Origin: Aphidius gifuensis
Taxonomy: Eukaryota; Arthropoda; Insecta; Hymenoptera; Braconidae
Length of the DNA stretch: 64,000 nt
Direction of reading: 5' to 3'
Assembly: GCF_014905175.1 (NCBI RefSeq)
Contig: NC_057790.1
Span: 23,710,469 to 23,774,468 of the forward strand
The notes below the pieces were generated by a model, which was given only the letters and a program-made list of their open reading frames with translations, searched no databases and was not told where the DNA came from. The translations under genes were made by a program, and so were the position numbers. Of this stretch, positions 24,922 to 37,840 are shown piece after piece; positions within the stretch are counted from its first letter, which is position 1; each line of letters begins with the position of its first letter.

Positions 24922-26664
24922 TTAACTTTCTCCATTTTTCATAGCTAGTAATACAGACAAAAATCCAAGTGATGTTTTTATGACCTAAAAAAATGACAAA
25001 AAATTATTAAAATTAAATATTGGTTAAATTATTAATTAATAAATATTATAAATTTTCATACATCAAGAAATAAGGGATGCGACATTACTAAAAATTTACC
25101 AGCAGTTAATTTTAGTGATTTTTTTGCTCCACACATAACTATCGTAGTTATTTGTACATTTTTTACTGGTTGATTGTACCATTTGCTATAGTACATATAG
25201 TCACTAACTGCCTGGCTCTAATTAAAAAAATAAATAATTCATCAATCATTATCACCACTTTAAAATACCTATTTTTAAATTGACAGAAATAACTCGCCTC
25301 AGTAAGTAGACATTGTCCTACTGAGCAATAAAAATAGAAATGAATAAAAGTATAAATTGTATAAACAATTGAAAAACTAGTTTGAATAAAATTCAAATCT
25401 CCTTTTAACATTTTCTAAAATTAAAAAAAAAAGAAAATTAATATTAATTAATTGCATAAATAATATGTGAAAAAGTAATGTTTTTTTTTTCAATTTAAAT
25501 GACTTGCCTCAACAAGTGCATAGCCTTGAAAACAAAAAGTAAAATACCACGTAATTAGTTGTAAAAGAAGTACAATATTACAACAATTTTCACATTTTTT
25601 AGCAAATCTAAATTAAATTAATAAAATAAATTATAAATATTACATTTTTAAATATGATATTTTAATTTTTACCGATTAAGTTGTATATGTTTTTTAACAT
25701 TTTCAATGAGTTTCATTGTAATATCAATATTTTTTGAATACTCATTATCATAAAGTTTTTTAATACGTAATTGTATAATTTTTAATTGTGCACAAATATG
25801 AAGTACAATTATTATTATTAAAGTATCAAATGAAACATAGACAACAGCTCCAATTGCCGATGCGTACAATTGCAGTAACCATGTTACAATGAAATTTATT
25901 CTACTTGATGTATCATATAATAAAAATACAACCCATATCAAGTTGGTTGTTAAACGTGGATCTGGATCGATAATTTGTTTACTTTCAAGATTATACCATG
26001 TCTAAACAAAAATAAAATTACACATAAAAATAGTTAAATTTAATTTAGATAGCTTTTCCTCAAACCTGCACAATCGTAGCAAGAAGACAAGACAAATACG
26101 TTAAAATTGTTGAAGTTATTGATATATTATGTGACTTTATTGCACTTTCAATCATCAAATTTTTTTCATTTTTAGTCATTGAATTATTCCAATCACTCAC
26201 CATTGAATCCAAAAATTTGACAAATACTAATATTATTAAAAATGACTTGAGCATTTAAAAAAAAATTATTTAAACGAAAGTATTTATAATATCTGACCTT
26301 CTTTTTTTAGATAAAGCACAGTGATTTTTAATACAGCCATAATAAATGTTATATTTGTTGTTGTACTATAAATAACAACGTCAATATTATCCCAATAAAA
26401 TGACAAAGCCATGAAACGTGGTATAAGAACAATAAATATAATTAATAAACCATTTATTGGACCACGATATATTTGTAGTACACCTGAATTTTTTTTATCT
26501 GGCCAGACACCGACTAGATATTTTAAATTAAATTTTGCCCATTTACTGGCATATCCAAAATCTATTTATTTTTTTTTTTTCAACAAGTACAATATTAAAT
26601 AAAAAAATAAAAAGAACGACTGATGTAAATAAGTTGATTGATATATACCTAAATTAGTTTTCAT
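24922..26664 (-). CDS. Odorant receptor OR-A (7tm_6 family), 401 aa
   Basis: Eight exons: 26664-26649, 26561-26298, 26226-26066, 26001-25673, 25607-25508, 25414-25298, 25217-25062 and 24984-24922. They total 1206 nt, a whole number of codons, with no internal stop. The protein has the insect OR signature: multiple hydrophobic helices and a C-terminal IKTSLGFLSVLLAMKN resembling the conserved last helix of its neighbours. Insect ORs form odorant-gated cation channels with Orco in the dendrites of olfactory neurons. It is the most downstream member of the array on the minus strand and the most divergent from the B-G group (IVLHICAQLKIIQ where the others have HLIGQL). Two of its introns appear to start with GC rather than GT (GAG|GCAAGT at 25507 and GAG|GCGAGT at 25297); both are needed to keep the frame. 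Confidence 0.9.
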
Positions 26665-27608
26665 CGTTGTGAACATTTAAGAGTGTTAAAAAAATTTCTT
26701 CGTACGAACAAACTATTTATTAGCCTTAAAAAATGTATTTATATTTTTTTTTCTATGCTATAAGATAATTCAATAATCATATTGAATACATTTTCTCAAA
26801 TTTTTGCTGGTTAATAATTGATGGAAGCCTGGTGGTGGTGGTGGTGGTGGTTATACAGTCGAATCACGCGCAGACTTTACAAGTTTAATCGTAGGCGTAG
26901 TTAGTTGATAACCATGGTGGATATTGCACCTCCATATACTTTACTCATTCGAAAAAAAAAATGGATAATTATAGGGAGGATCTTTGAGGAATATTATATT
27001 ATTCAAATAAATTAACAAAATAATTTTATTAACAGTTGATTATTTGTTTATTAGTTATTCAAAAAAAAAAATCTTAATGCTAAAAGTCAGTGATATAATA
27101 GTCGAGTGATCCAAAATATAATTCTATATAAATAAAAAAGTGATATTTGATTAAGCTATGAAATTTAAAGTATTGTATTATTGTGGTGGAAAGTAATGAT
27201 ATAATACCATTCAGTGCATTATAGTTGGATGTACTTCCTCCATCGATGAACATTGCTCCACAATAAATTTAGTAATGGAAAAACTTTTTTATTACAATTT
27301 TAACTTGTCATCACATTTAATAATCGTCTAATTTTTTATTTAAATATTGTTGATTCTTTTGAAATAGATGAAAATATTATAAATTTCATTACAGCTGTCA
27401 TTGAATATTTAATTAAAATTTTTACTACTTGATTTTTATTTTTCTTTAAGTTAACAATATATACATATTTGTGCTTTTTTTTTATTCAAATTAAATTCAC
27501 TACTTTATTGAAAAAAAATTAAAATTTCTTTTTTTTTCTCTTCAAAGAACGATATTTTAATGACTACATGCAACATCATAATTAATACACACATAAAATG
27601 TGAAATAA
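26665..27608. other. Intergenic OR-A / OR-B
   Basis: Holds the OR-A upstream region and a (GGT)n microsatellite at about 26831-26850, followed by a less AT-rich patch to about 26950. The open frame at 27809-27997 (plus strand) in the neighbouring gene is antisense to an OR exon. No gene was recognised here. Confidence 0.5.
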
Positions 27609-28095
27609 TTATTGATATTTAACAGCGAGTAGGACCGATAAATAAGAAAAAGATGTTTTGAGTACCTGTGAAATTAAAAAATACATATTATCAAAAATAT
27701 TATTATTATATTAATACTTATAGAAATTTTTCAAAAAACCGTAAAGAATAGATAATATGATAAACTTGAATATTTAAACGTTGTTATTTTCAATGGTTCT
27801 AATGTGTTTTGAATAATAAACATAATCAAAAATTTTTCATTTTTTTTAAAATTGTACCATTGTGTTTCATAGGCCGCGTATCCAATGTTTATACTCTGAA
27901 AATAAAAAATAATATATTTTTCAAACTTATGAAAAATATTAATCTATATAAATTAATAACAATAATTAATTACTGCTTGTTCAAGAACTTCTCCTGAGTA
28001 ACATAAAAAAAAAAAATGGCTTAAAGAATATAATCCATATAATATTGTCATTATCTGTTGAGATAATGTCATTTCACCTTTTACTAAACCCTGCA

Positions 28096-28127
<32 letters not shown>

Positions 28128-29364
28128 GCTATATATATATATCTATGTTTATATTAATAAATAATGGTAATTATTATTCATTCGTGACATACACCAAGCA
28201 ATAAATATCCTTGAGCTGTAAAATTCAGACAGCTTGATATTAATTGAATCAGTAGAATTTTATTGAAACATTTTTCTAATATTGTGGCAAACCTAAAATA
28301 CATAATATTTGGATTGATTTTTTTTTTTTTTTTTTCAAATTAAATTATAACTTATAATTATTTCCAAACCTTATTAATTCTTGATGTCTTTTAACAACAT
28401 ATTTTAATTTTGTTATTATATTTTCGGAAATTTTTTTTTTCTCATTAATATTATGTATTATTTCTTGTAAAACTTTAAGTTGACCGATTAAATGAAACAT
28501 TAAAAATACACAAAAACTATCAAATGCCCCATACATGATAGCACCAATTACAGAAGCATACCATTGGAGAATCCAATGTATGATAAATATTGTTCTGCTT
28601 GTATGAACATTGTATGGAACATAAGAAACCCACACAAGATCTATTGTTAATCGTGGATCAGGAGTATTTTTTTTATCAATTTCCATATTTGAATATTTCT
28701 AGATTTAAAAAATAAATATAAATTAATAAATAAACTGGTTTTATACATATGTATACAATGTAACAAGTTTATACCTGGGCCACTGTAGCCACTGTACAAC
28801 CAGACCACACCATTAAAAATGTTGAAAATGACATATTTCTTGATATATTTGCATATTTTTTGATGATATGATAATATCCTGCTGCTACTGATCTGTTCCA
28901 ATCATTTGAAATTTCATTAAACATCTTGACAAACACTAGTATAGTAAATAATACGCAAGTAAATTTCTACACCTTTATCAAATATACATTATAATTTTAA
29001 ATATGATCTAATTTACCATCTTGGTAATACAAAATGACTGCAATTTTAAAAACTGAAATTATAAACATCAAATTTGTTGATGCACTATACACCAATCCAT
29101 TTAAATTTTTTCTGAAAAAATATAACGCTACAAAACGTGGTATATAAACACATGTTATCATTAAAATAGCATTAATTATAACTTGACATAATTTAATCAT
29201 TGATAGATTTTCATTTGGCCAAACTCCAACAATATCCAAATTTATTTTAATCCATTTATATGAATTTCGAAAATCTAGCGAATGTAAAAAATTAAATAAC
29301 TTATTTCACAATCAAATATTTTTTTTTTTCATACAAAATTGAATGTACCATTTTTTTTATCCAT
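27609..29364 (-). CDS. Odorant receptor OR-B (7tm_6 family), 397 aa
   Basis: Eight exons: 29364-29349, 29274-29017, 28935-28775, 28698-28370, 28292-28193, 28090-27974, 27895-27740 and 27665-27609. They sum to 1194 nt in frame. The tiny first exon encodes MDKKN plus one base, as in most members of the array; an in-frame ATG 12 bp further upstream (29376) is an alternative start. Typical motifs: DFRNSYKWIKINLDIVG at the N terminus, WVSYVPYN in the third large exon, HLIGQLKVLQ, and the C-terminal KTSFSYLSVLLAVKYQ. It acts as the tuning subunit of an Orco-dependent odorant-gated channel. It is closest to OR-K, with which it also shares several hundred bp of upstream sequence. A TA dinucleotide run lies in an intron at about 28115-28142. 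Confidence 0.92.
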
Positions 29365-30066
29365 CGATGCTTTCATAATGAGGGATAAAACAAAACTAAA
29401 GTTAGTATCCCTTGTCATATTTTTTTGTATTTATATTATTTTAAGAAATGTTGAAATTTTTTCTATGGTTAATATGATAATTTTATTCATAAAGATTCAT
29501 AGAAAAAAAAAAAAAAAAAAAAAACTGTCATGCGGCAAGTCGTACTTTCCCCAAGTTGATCATTTATTATTAATCTCGTGAATTCTTTATGAGATGTATA
29601 GCCAAATATTGTATAGCTGTCATTTTTTTGTCATCAGTCAATCGGTAAATTTTTTTCTATCGCCACGCATGTATATAGTTTTAGAAAATGTTTAGCTATT
29701 TGAATATTTTTTGAATAGTTCACTTGTAAATTGACAATATTATATAGTGATGTCTTTGATCTTTGAAAACAAATTAAAAACTCCAAATAAATTTATATAA
29801 TTTTTTCTTTTGGTTTTTCATGCTTTTAAATCTATATATATAAAATCAATATGAATATTATAATTTCAACTTCTTATCGGATTTAATCATGGAATTTATC
29901 ATTCATGATAACAAAAAACATTTTGGTATACATATTTGTGTTTTTTTTTTTTTCAAATTTAATTCAATACTTTTTTCTACATACGTCATAGTGAATGATT
30001 TGATAAAATTATGAGTTGTGATTCTACTTGTGCTAATCAACTAATAAAATATTGAATACAATAATA
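29365..30066. promoter_or_regulatory. OR-B upstream region with CATGCG core
   Basis: CATGCG lies at 29529-29534, about 165 bp above the OR-B start, followed by a TTATTATT stretch and TGAATTCTTTATGAGATGT near 29579. OR-K has the same ordered elements upstream. Regulatory use is inferred from this conservation. The remainder is AT-rich with no gene. Confidence 0.4.
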
Positions 30067-31841
30067 TTATGATTTGCTATCTTTCGCAGCAAGCAAAACT
30101 GATAAATAACTCAGTGATGTTCTTATAACCTGTAAAAATAAAACATTTCAACTTTTTAAATTAAAATTACTCTTGAAATAAATATTGAGAGTTTTACTCA
30201 CAGTTATAAAAAGCTCGTATGATAGAATAGCAAATTTCCCAGTTGTTATTTTTAATGATCTCATTGAATTTAAAGTTACAAACATAAGTAATTTTCCCTC
30301 ATTTGTTGATAAATCATACCACTCAGCTTCATAAGCTGCAAATCCGATTTTCATACTCTGTTGAATTATCATATTTTAAAAAAATGAAAAAATTATTTTT
30401 ACTAGTTTGATTTATAAATAAAAATTTTAAAAACCGTTTGTATCAAACTTTCACCAGCATAGCACAAAAAATAAAAATGAACAACTGTGTATGTTGTATA
30501 TGCAACAGCAAATTCTGTCTGAAAAAAAGTCATGTCACCCCTAATGAGTTTCTAAAAAATTAAATTTAAAAATAAATTATCTTAATTAATATTTATTTTC
30601 ATCAAAAATCATTATTCAATATAGTTTTTAATTTGAATAATAATAACTTACACCAATCATCAAGTATCCTTGACTTGCAAATGTTAAACAACAAGTCAAC
30701 AACTGAAGTAAAAGGACTTTATTAAAACATTTTTCCAAAGTTACTGAAAGTCTAACAAGTTTGCAAAATAAATATATTATATTGTTAAATAAATATTTAT
30801 ATGAAAAAATAATTACTGTATTAATTCATGGTGTCGTTTGACAATTTTTTTGAGCTTTGACTGTAAATTATTAGTATTATAATTTTTGCTTTTATATTTA
30901 AGATGAATATTACGAAGATCAATTTGCAATATTGTTAATTGACCAGTTAAATGTAGTATTAAAAAACAACAGTAACAATCAAATGCAACATATATTGTTG
31001 CACCAACAACTGATGCGTAAGCTTGTAATGTCCAATGCAATGCAAATATTATTTTTGTTGCATGTATATCATAAGGAAAATAGCTTACCCAAAACATATC
31101 CTCTGCAAGTCTTGGATGTCGTTCAACTGAATCATCAATTTCAATATTTGAATATCTCTATTGATCAAATAATTAAGCATCATAAATTAAAATAAACATG
31201 CTCGAAATTTAAAAATAAAAATTTAAAATAATTACCTGAGCTAGACAACCCATCACACATACAGTCCATGATATTAAAAGTGATAAAATTGATATATTTT
31301 TTGATATATTTGCATATTTTTCAACAACATGATAATTTGAATTTTCCAATGAATTATTCCATTCGCTCAAAATATCATCTAAAATTTTAGCTAAAACTAA
31401 TTTTGTAAAAAAATTTATTAATTAGATTTAAATCAAATAAATATATATAAATTTTTATCAATACCTTTTTGATTTTTAAATATAACAAACATTTTTATAA
31501 TTGATACAATATAAATTAAATTACCCGATGCATTAAATACAACACCATCAAGATAATTTTTAATATAATATAATGCTGAAAATCTTGGAATAAGAATAAG
31601 GGTAGTTATTAATACAGAATTTATAAAAGCACGAAATTGTCCAATATTTGATGAACTGCTTGGCCATGATCCAACTATATCAAAATTTAATTTTGTCCAT
31701 CTGTATGAACTTTTTAAATTTGCTTAAATGGAAAAACAAAAACAAAAAACAATTGACAAGTATAATTTTAAAACAAAGATTTTAATTTTTATACATAGTA
31801 AAAGTACTTGATCAATTTTTACCAATATTATTTCTGGACAT
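30067..31841 (-). CDS. Odorant receptor OR-C (7tm_6 family), 404 aa
   Basis: Eight exons: 31841-31823, 31722-31465, 31396-31236, 31157-30817, 30751-30652, 30551-30435, 30357-30202 and 30129-30067. They total 1215 nt in frame without stops. The start exon reads MSRNNI plus one base. The third large exon is 12 nt longer than in OR-B (NIHLKYKSKNYNTNN insertion region), but phases are identical. Recognisable motifs are WVSYFPYD, HLTGQLTILQ and the C-terminal RTSLSYLSVLLAAKD. It belongs to the B-G group but is its most diverged member. It probably encodes a ligand-selective OR subunit. Confidence 0.92.
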
Positions 31842-32742
31842 TGGTGCTGACAAAGTGATAGCTAATAAGAAACTGACACTCTCTATTATTATTTTTTTGT
31901 TATTGATTATTCTTACACAATTGTCGCATTTTTCTTTTTTTTTTTTTTCCCAACATTCTTAGTTTTTCGAATGAATTCATTATTTATTAAAAGCACATGG
32001 ATAATATTTTTTTTTCTTTTTACGTTATCAAGGTATGTTATTATAGCTGCACTCGAGTTTTGCAGAAATTTTTTTTCCCTACTTGTTAATCATTCAAACA
32101 GACGTTACTTTGTATTTTGCATGAATTTTTTATTAACTGTTTGTCGTCGATTTTCTTTGCTCCGTCAAAATATAATTACATAAATATACACCACGTTCTG
32201 TGAAAGTTTCTTTTCCTACTCGTCAATAATTAATCATTCGTGACTATCTTTTTCCACGTTTGCATGAATTTTTTACTAACTGTTTACGTGGTCATTTTAT
32301 TATTCTTTTTTTTTCTTTTTTGTCGAAACATAATTATACACATGCATTTGGTCTTGCAAACGTTGAATTTCGTGCTTGTTAATGATTCATCATTCAGACG
32401 AATGTATTTGTGTTTTTTATTATTATTTTTTCGATTGAGGGAGTAAGCTTCAGTCTATCATAATATACAAAACTTGCAGTTTGTCATTCTATTTCATTTA
32501 CAACATTGTGTGTGATATACCAAACAAAAGTGAATTTTCAGCCTAGACTTATTTGCATGAAAATTATTGTTTATAATTTTTTAAATTAAGTGAGTTGGTA
32601 AAAAATATTTAAAAAAAATAATAATCCATACATTCGTTTTATGAATTTCTGTTTTAATTATGAATTTTTAAAGTTTTTTTATTTTTATATATTACTACAG
32701 TTGTGATTAATATAATATTATAAAAGTGATCAGTCGCTAAAT
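31842..32742. other. Intergenic OR-C / OR-D with degenerate tandem repeats
   Basis: Holds roughly three diverged units of about 150 bp (about 32040-32430), recognisable by GCATGAATTTTTTA, AACTGTTT and TTAATCATTC landmarks. A block at about 32190-32600 resembles the region upstream of OR-D at about 35085-35320. Short plus-strand open frames (31971-32183, 32240-32446) run through these repeats and have no protein similarity. They are judged spurious. Confidence 0.5.
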
Positions 32743-34707
32743 TTATTTATCTTTTGCGGCAAGCAAGACTGATAAATATGAAAATGAAGTTTTGAGTACC
32801 TGTAATAAATTAAATTGATTAATATATTATATATTTTATTATGTTGTATAATACGTATATTTTTACCTTCAAAAAAAGTTCATATGAGAGACTTGAAAAT
32901 TTGAATGTTGATATTTTCAATGGTTTCATTGAATTTTGGATGATAAACATAATTAAATATTTTTCTTTCTTTTTTAAATTATACCATGGAGTTTTATACG
33001 CAGCAATTCCAATGTTTTGGCTCTAAATAATATACATGTATATATAGTATTTTAAAATAATAATGAATTAGTTGGAAAAATTTAATCAATACCGTTTGAA
33101 CAAGAAGTTCACCAGCGTAACATAAAAAAAACAAATGAGTTAGGGTATACAATACAAATGATATCGTAAATGCCGCTTGGAATAATGACAATTCACCTCT
33201 TATAAAATTCTAGAAAAAAATGAAATTTTTAAAAATTAATAATAACAAAAATTAATATACATCGATAACGTACACCAAGTAAAAAATATCCTTGAACGGA
33301 AACATTCAAACAGCTTCCCATCAATTGACTTAAAAGTACTTTATTGAAACAATTTTCTAATGTTTCTGTAAACCTAAAATTTATAAATTTTATATTTTTA
33401 TTTTATTGTGAGTTGAGATGAAATATTACATTAATATATGTAGTTGTTTAAAACCTTATCAAGTCTCGATGTTTTTCAACAATTTTTATTAAAACCGGCA
33501 ATAAATTATTTGAATTTTTATTATCAATTTTATCAATATTAATATTTTGTAATTTAATTTGTAAAATTTTCAGTTGTCCAGTTACATGAAGAATACAAAA
33601 TATACAAAAACAATCAAATCCATCATAAATTAGTTCACCCATTAATGTTGCATAAAATTGTGCAATCCAATGTGTGATAAATATTGTTTTTGTTTTGTGA
33701 ACATCGTACGGAATGTACGAAACCCAGACAAGATCAAGTGTTAAATGTGGGTCAGGATCATTTTTTTGATCAATTTCAATATTTGAATATTTCTTATATG
33801 AAAAAACAATTTATTTTTAAATGAACTTATATATTGTTTGAAAACAAATTGTATGTAAATTTATACCTGAGTAAATGAACTTAGTATAACAGCTGTCCAT
33901 AATGTCCAAAATGAAAAAAATGATATATTTCTTGATATATTTGCATATTTTTTAACGACATTATAATATCCAGTTGCCACTGATTCATGCCAATCATTTA
34001 TAATTTCGTTTAACAAACTCATAAATACTGTTGGTAAATAATAATCAAATTTAATATAATAATTTTATTTATTTTCAATTTAAAAAACTTTGAAGAAAGC
34101 ACAAAATCGAAACTATTTACAAAAAAAATTATAGGGGAGTATAGCATCATCCTCCTGGAAGAGATTTTAAAAAAAAAATAAAAACACGTGAGGAAAAAAA
34201 AAAAATTGATGTTTCTATTTTGTGCTTTCTTTGGATTTTTTTTTGATTCCAGACCTTTTCTATAATATGAAAGCGCTGTAATTTTAAATAAATCAACTAA
34301 AAACAAAAAATTTATGGTAGCACTGTATACGGCTCCATCTAAATAATTTTTTAAATAATATAATGCTACAAAACGTGGTAGCACAACACATATCATTATC
34401 ATAATAGCATTAATTATAACTTGACATTTTTTAATAATTGATGTATTTTCATTCGGCCATGCTCCAACTAGGCCCAAATTTATTTTTGTCCACTTATATG
34501 AATCTCGAAAATCTATTTAAAAAAAAAAAAATTATATATTTTTAATTTAAGATATAACATATATTAAAACTTGCTCTTCATTGACTCATTATTCAAATAA
34601 ATTTTGACAAAAAAAAAAACAGTAAAATATATCATTTATGTTACTATGAAAAATATTTTTTTCGAACTGATAATTCAATGAATTGTTTCACCTTTGTCTT
34701 TATCCAT
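32743..34707 (-). CDS. Odorant receptor OR-D (7tm_6 family)
   Basis: Starts with a short exon MDKDK at 34707 and ends with KTSFSYLSVLLAAKDK and a stop at 32743. Eight exons have the same phases as OR-B. The second exon carries DFRDSYKWTKINLGLVGAWP and ends at RKG with donor G|GTCTGG near 34250. The intron after it is longer than usual (about 220 bp). The other exons give NEIINDWHESVATGYYNVV, DPDPHLTLDLVWVSYVPYD, HVTGQLKILQ and RGELSLFQAAFTISFVLYT. No stop or frameshift was seen; expected length is about 395-400 aa. A second in-frame ATG lies three codons upstream of the chosen start. It is closest to OR-J in exons 5 and 6 (GELLVQT ending). It probably encodes an olfactory tuning receptor. Confidence 0.9.
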
Positions 34708-35532
34708 TGAAGCCATTATAATAAAAGATAAAACAGTAATGTTAGTTTCCATCGATACTACATTTTTTTTTATTTTAACAAGTATTATTTTTTTTTTTTC
34801 TTTTCACATTGTATTATTTTTTTTTAACAAGTATTATTATTTTTTCCCTTATCAATCTATGAATAATAAACTTAATAATGATGTGGGAAAAATGATTATG
34901 CGCTGACTGTCCCTCTCTCCAACCGATAATATTTTATTCATGGCTTGAATTCTTTATCAAGTAGTGTAGCTCAGTGTTCGATCAGACATACAACTGTCAG
35001 TTTTGACGTGCAAAGTAAATGTTTATTATATTATTGATATTGTTATTATTATTATTTCTATTAGTTTGAGATCATTTTTCATACACCAGGTTTTGTGAAA
35101 GTTTCTTTTTTTACTCGTGAATGATTAATCATTCGTGACAACATATTGCCCACTTTCGCATGAATTTTGAGCGAGCTGCAGTCTATCATTAAACTTGCAG
35201 TTTGTCATTTTATTTCCTTTTCGATATTGTGTGTGATGCAAAACGTAGGTAAACTTTCAAATTATTTATGCGAGAGTTATTGTTTTTAATTTATCAAATA
35301 AAGTGGATGTGTGTAAAATACTTATGAAAATAAAAATGTGTACATGCATTTATTGTAGTAATTTAAATAATACACAAAAAAATTTCATGTTATATATTTC
35401 CAATTTTTTAATGTCAAATTTTTTTAAGCGTGTAGAATAATTAATTTTTCATTTCTTTGTTTTTTTTTTTCTTTAAATAATTACATTTTAATGACTATAG
35501 CCCCAGCCCGATTAATTAAAAATGTAAAACAA
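34708..35532. promoter_or_regulatory. OR-D upstream region with TATGCG core and shared block
   Basis: TTATGCGC occurs at 34896-34903, about 190 bp above the OR-D start. It is followed by GCTTGAATTCTTTATCAAG near 34945 and ATCAGACATAC, all of which recur upstream of OR-E and OR-F. The rest is AT-rich and gene-free. Confidence 0.4.
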
Positions 35533-37300
35533 TTATTGGTTTTTAACAGCAAGTAAAACCGATAAATAAGAAAATGATGTTTTGAGTACCTGTAAAATTA
35601 AAAAAAACATATTATCAAAACTATTATTATTATATTAATATTTAATAAAAATTTTTTTTTAAACCATTAAGAATAGATGATATGACAGACTTGAAAATTT
35701 AAACGTTGTTATTTTCAATGGTTCTAATGTATTTTGAATAATAAACATAATCAAATATTTTTCATTTTTTTTTAAATTATACCATGAAGTTTCATAGGCA
35801 GCGTATCCAACGTTTAAACTCTGTAAAATATTTATTTTTATTTTCAAACTTATAAAAAAATATCAATTTATCTAAATTAATAATGATAATTAATTACCGC
35901 TTGTTCAAGAGATTCTCCTGCGTAACATAAAAAAAATAAATGACTCAGCGAATATAATGCATATGATACTGTTAGTGCCTCTTGAATTAATGACATTTCA
36001 CCTTTTATTGAACTCTGAAAAAAAAATATATACATATATTTATATTGATGAATAATAATTATTATTATGCATCGATAACATACACCAAGTAGCAAATATC
36101 CTTGAACTGAAAAATTCAAACAGCTAGATAATAATTGGATGAGTAATACCTTATTGATACATTTTTCTAATATTGCAGCAAATCTGTATGTAAAAATTTA
36201 TAATATTTAATTTGTTTTTTTTAAATTAAATTATTTAGTTAGTATATTTACTAACCTTATCAATTCTTGATGTCTTTTAACAATATTTATTAATTTTGTT
36301 AATAAATTTTCAGAATTTTTATTTTTATTATTAATATTATTAATATTACGTATTTTTTCTTGTAAAATTATAAGTTGACCAATTAAATGAAATATTAAAA
36401 ATACACAAAAACAATCAAATGCTAAATAACAAACTACACCAATCACTGAAGCATATAATTGGACGATCCAATGAATGACAAATATTGTTTTTGTTTTGTG
36501 AACATTGTATGGAACATAAGAAACCCACACTAGATCTAGAGTTAATCTTGGATCAGGAGCATTTTTTTTATCAATTTCCATACTTGAATATTTCTTGTAT
36601 AAAAAATTAATTAAGTAAAAAAAATTATATAATCCAAATAACAATGTAATAACTTAAATGAAAATTTATACCTGAGTTAATGTACCCAGCGTGCAAGCAG
36701 TCCATCCCATAACAAATGATGAAAGTGATATATTTCTTGATATATTTGCATATTTTTTGACGACATGATAATATCCTTCTACCACTGATTCGTTCCAATC
36801 ATTTGAAATTTTATTAAACATCTTGATAAACACTGGTAATGAAGAAAATACTCAAGTAAATTTCAAACAATTTATCCAATTAAATATATAAATCTACTCT
36901 ACCATTTCTATAATAAAAAATGACTGTAATTTTAAAAACTGAAATTATAAAAATTAAATTTGTTGATGTACTGTATACTGATCCGTCTAGATAATTTCTT
37001 GAATAACATAATGCTACACAACGAGGTATATAAACACATATTATTATCAAAGTAAGATTAATAATAATTCGACATAATGTAAATATTGATAAATTTCTAT
37101 TCGGCCAAACACCAACAGTTTGTAAATTTAATTTAATCCATTTATATGAATCTCGAAAATCTATTTAACAAAACAAACATAATATGTCTATATTTATTTA
37201 TTTATTATTTGAGATAACATTAAATTGAGTTGTCTGCTTCATTAAAATCTTTGTGTTGTATAAAAAAATTAAACAGGTGTATACCAATATTTTTATCCAT
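35533..37300 (-). CDS. Odorant receptor OR-E (7tm_6 family)
   Basis: Eight exons run from MDKNI at 37300 to the stop at 35533, with the same exon phases as OR-B. Visible segments in order: DFRDSYKWIKLNLQTVGVWP; MFNKISNDWNESVVEGYYHVV; APDPRLTLDLVWVSYVPYN with HLIGQLIILQ; FAAILEKCINKVLLIQLL ending QGYLLLG; SSIKGEMSLIQEALTVSYAL ending LEQA; SLNVGYAAYETSWYNLKK; and KTSFSYLSVLLAVKNQ. Homopolymer-coded Lys and Phe runs stay in frame. It is a member of the recently expanded B/E/F/G/K group. It probably encodes an Orco-dependent odorant receptor. Confidence 0.92.
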
Positions 37301-37840
37301 TGATGTGATTGAGATGTGATGAAAAAATGAAAGCCAAAATAAGACTAAAGTAAGTTTTGTTTTGATGCTATATTATTTTTTTTTTATATAAAACTGTTGA
37401 TTTTTTTTTTTCAGTCTCTCCTCTTATTATTTCCTTTTTTTGCATTGACTTATTAATAATAATTCTATTCATAAGGGAAAAAAAATTATGCAACGCTCGT
37501 TGATCATGCGATGTTCAATTTTTTTCCCTCGTCGATATCAATTATTTATAGCTTGAATTCTTTATCAAGTAGTTAGGTTCAGTGTATGATCAGACATCAG
37601 AGTGTTAACTTCGAGTACCAAATAAAATTTTATTATATTATTTTTTTTTAAACTTTCTATGGTGTTTACAATTGAGTTGGATAATTATGTGAGTATATTT
37701 TTGTTTTAATTTCAACGTCAATTGGCTTTACAAAGTGATGTTAAAAATAATAAAAAGAATAATAGCCATTAAATTTTCTTATCATTTATTTTTTATTTAA
37801 AAAATTTAATAGTACAAATATTTTAGATACACTATATCAA
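37301..37840. promoter_or_regulatory. OR-E upstream region with CATGCG core
   Basis: CATGCG at 37505-37510 is followed by GCTTGAATTCTTTATCAAG near 37551 and TGATCAGACATCAGAGTGT near 37588. The same order is found upstream of OR-F. It is proposed as the OR-E promoter region; no gene is present. Confidence 0.4.

Noticed and set aside
27974..28020. Suspected frameshift at the A12 homopolymer in OR-B exon 6 (and the similar run in OR-J)
   Set aside because: Counting bases gives exactly the number needed to keep HFFFLCY in frame.
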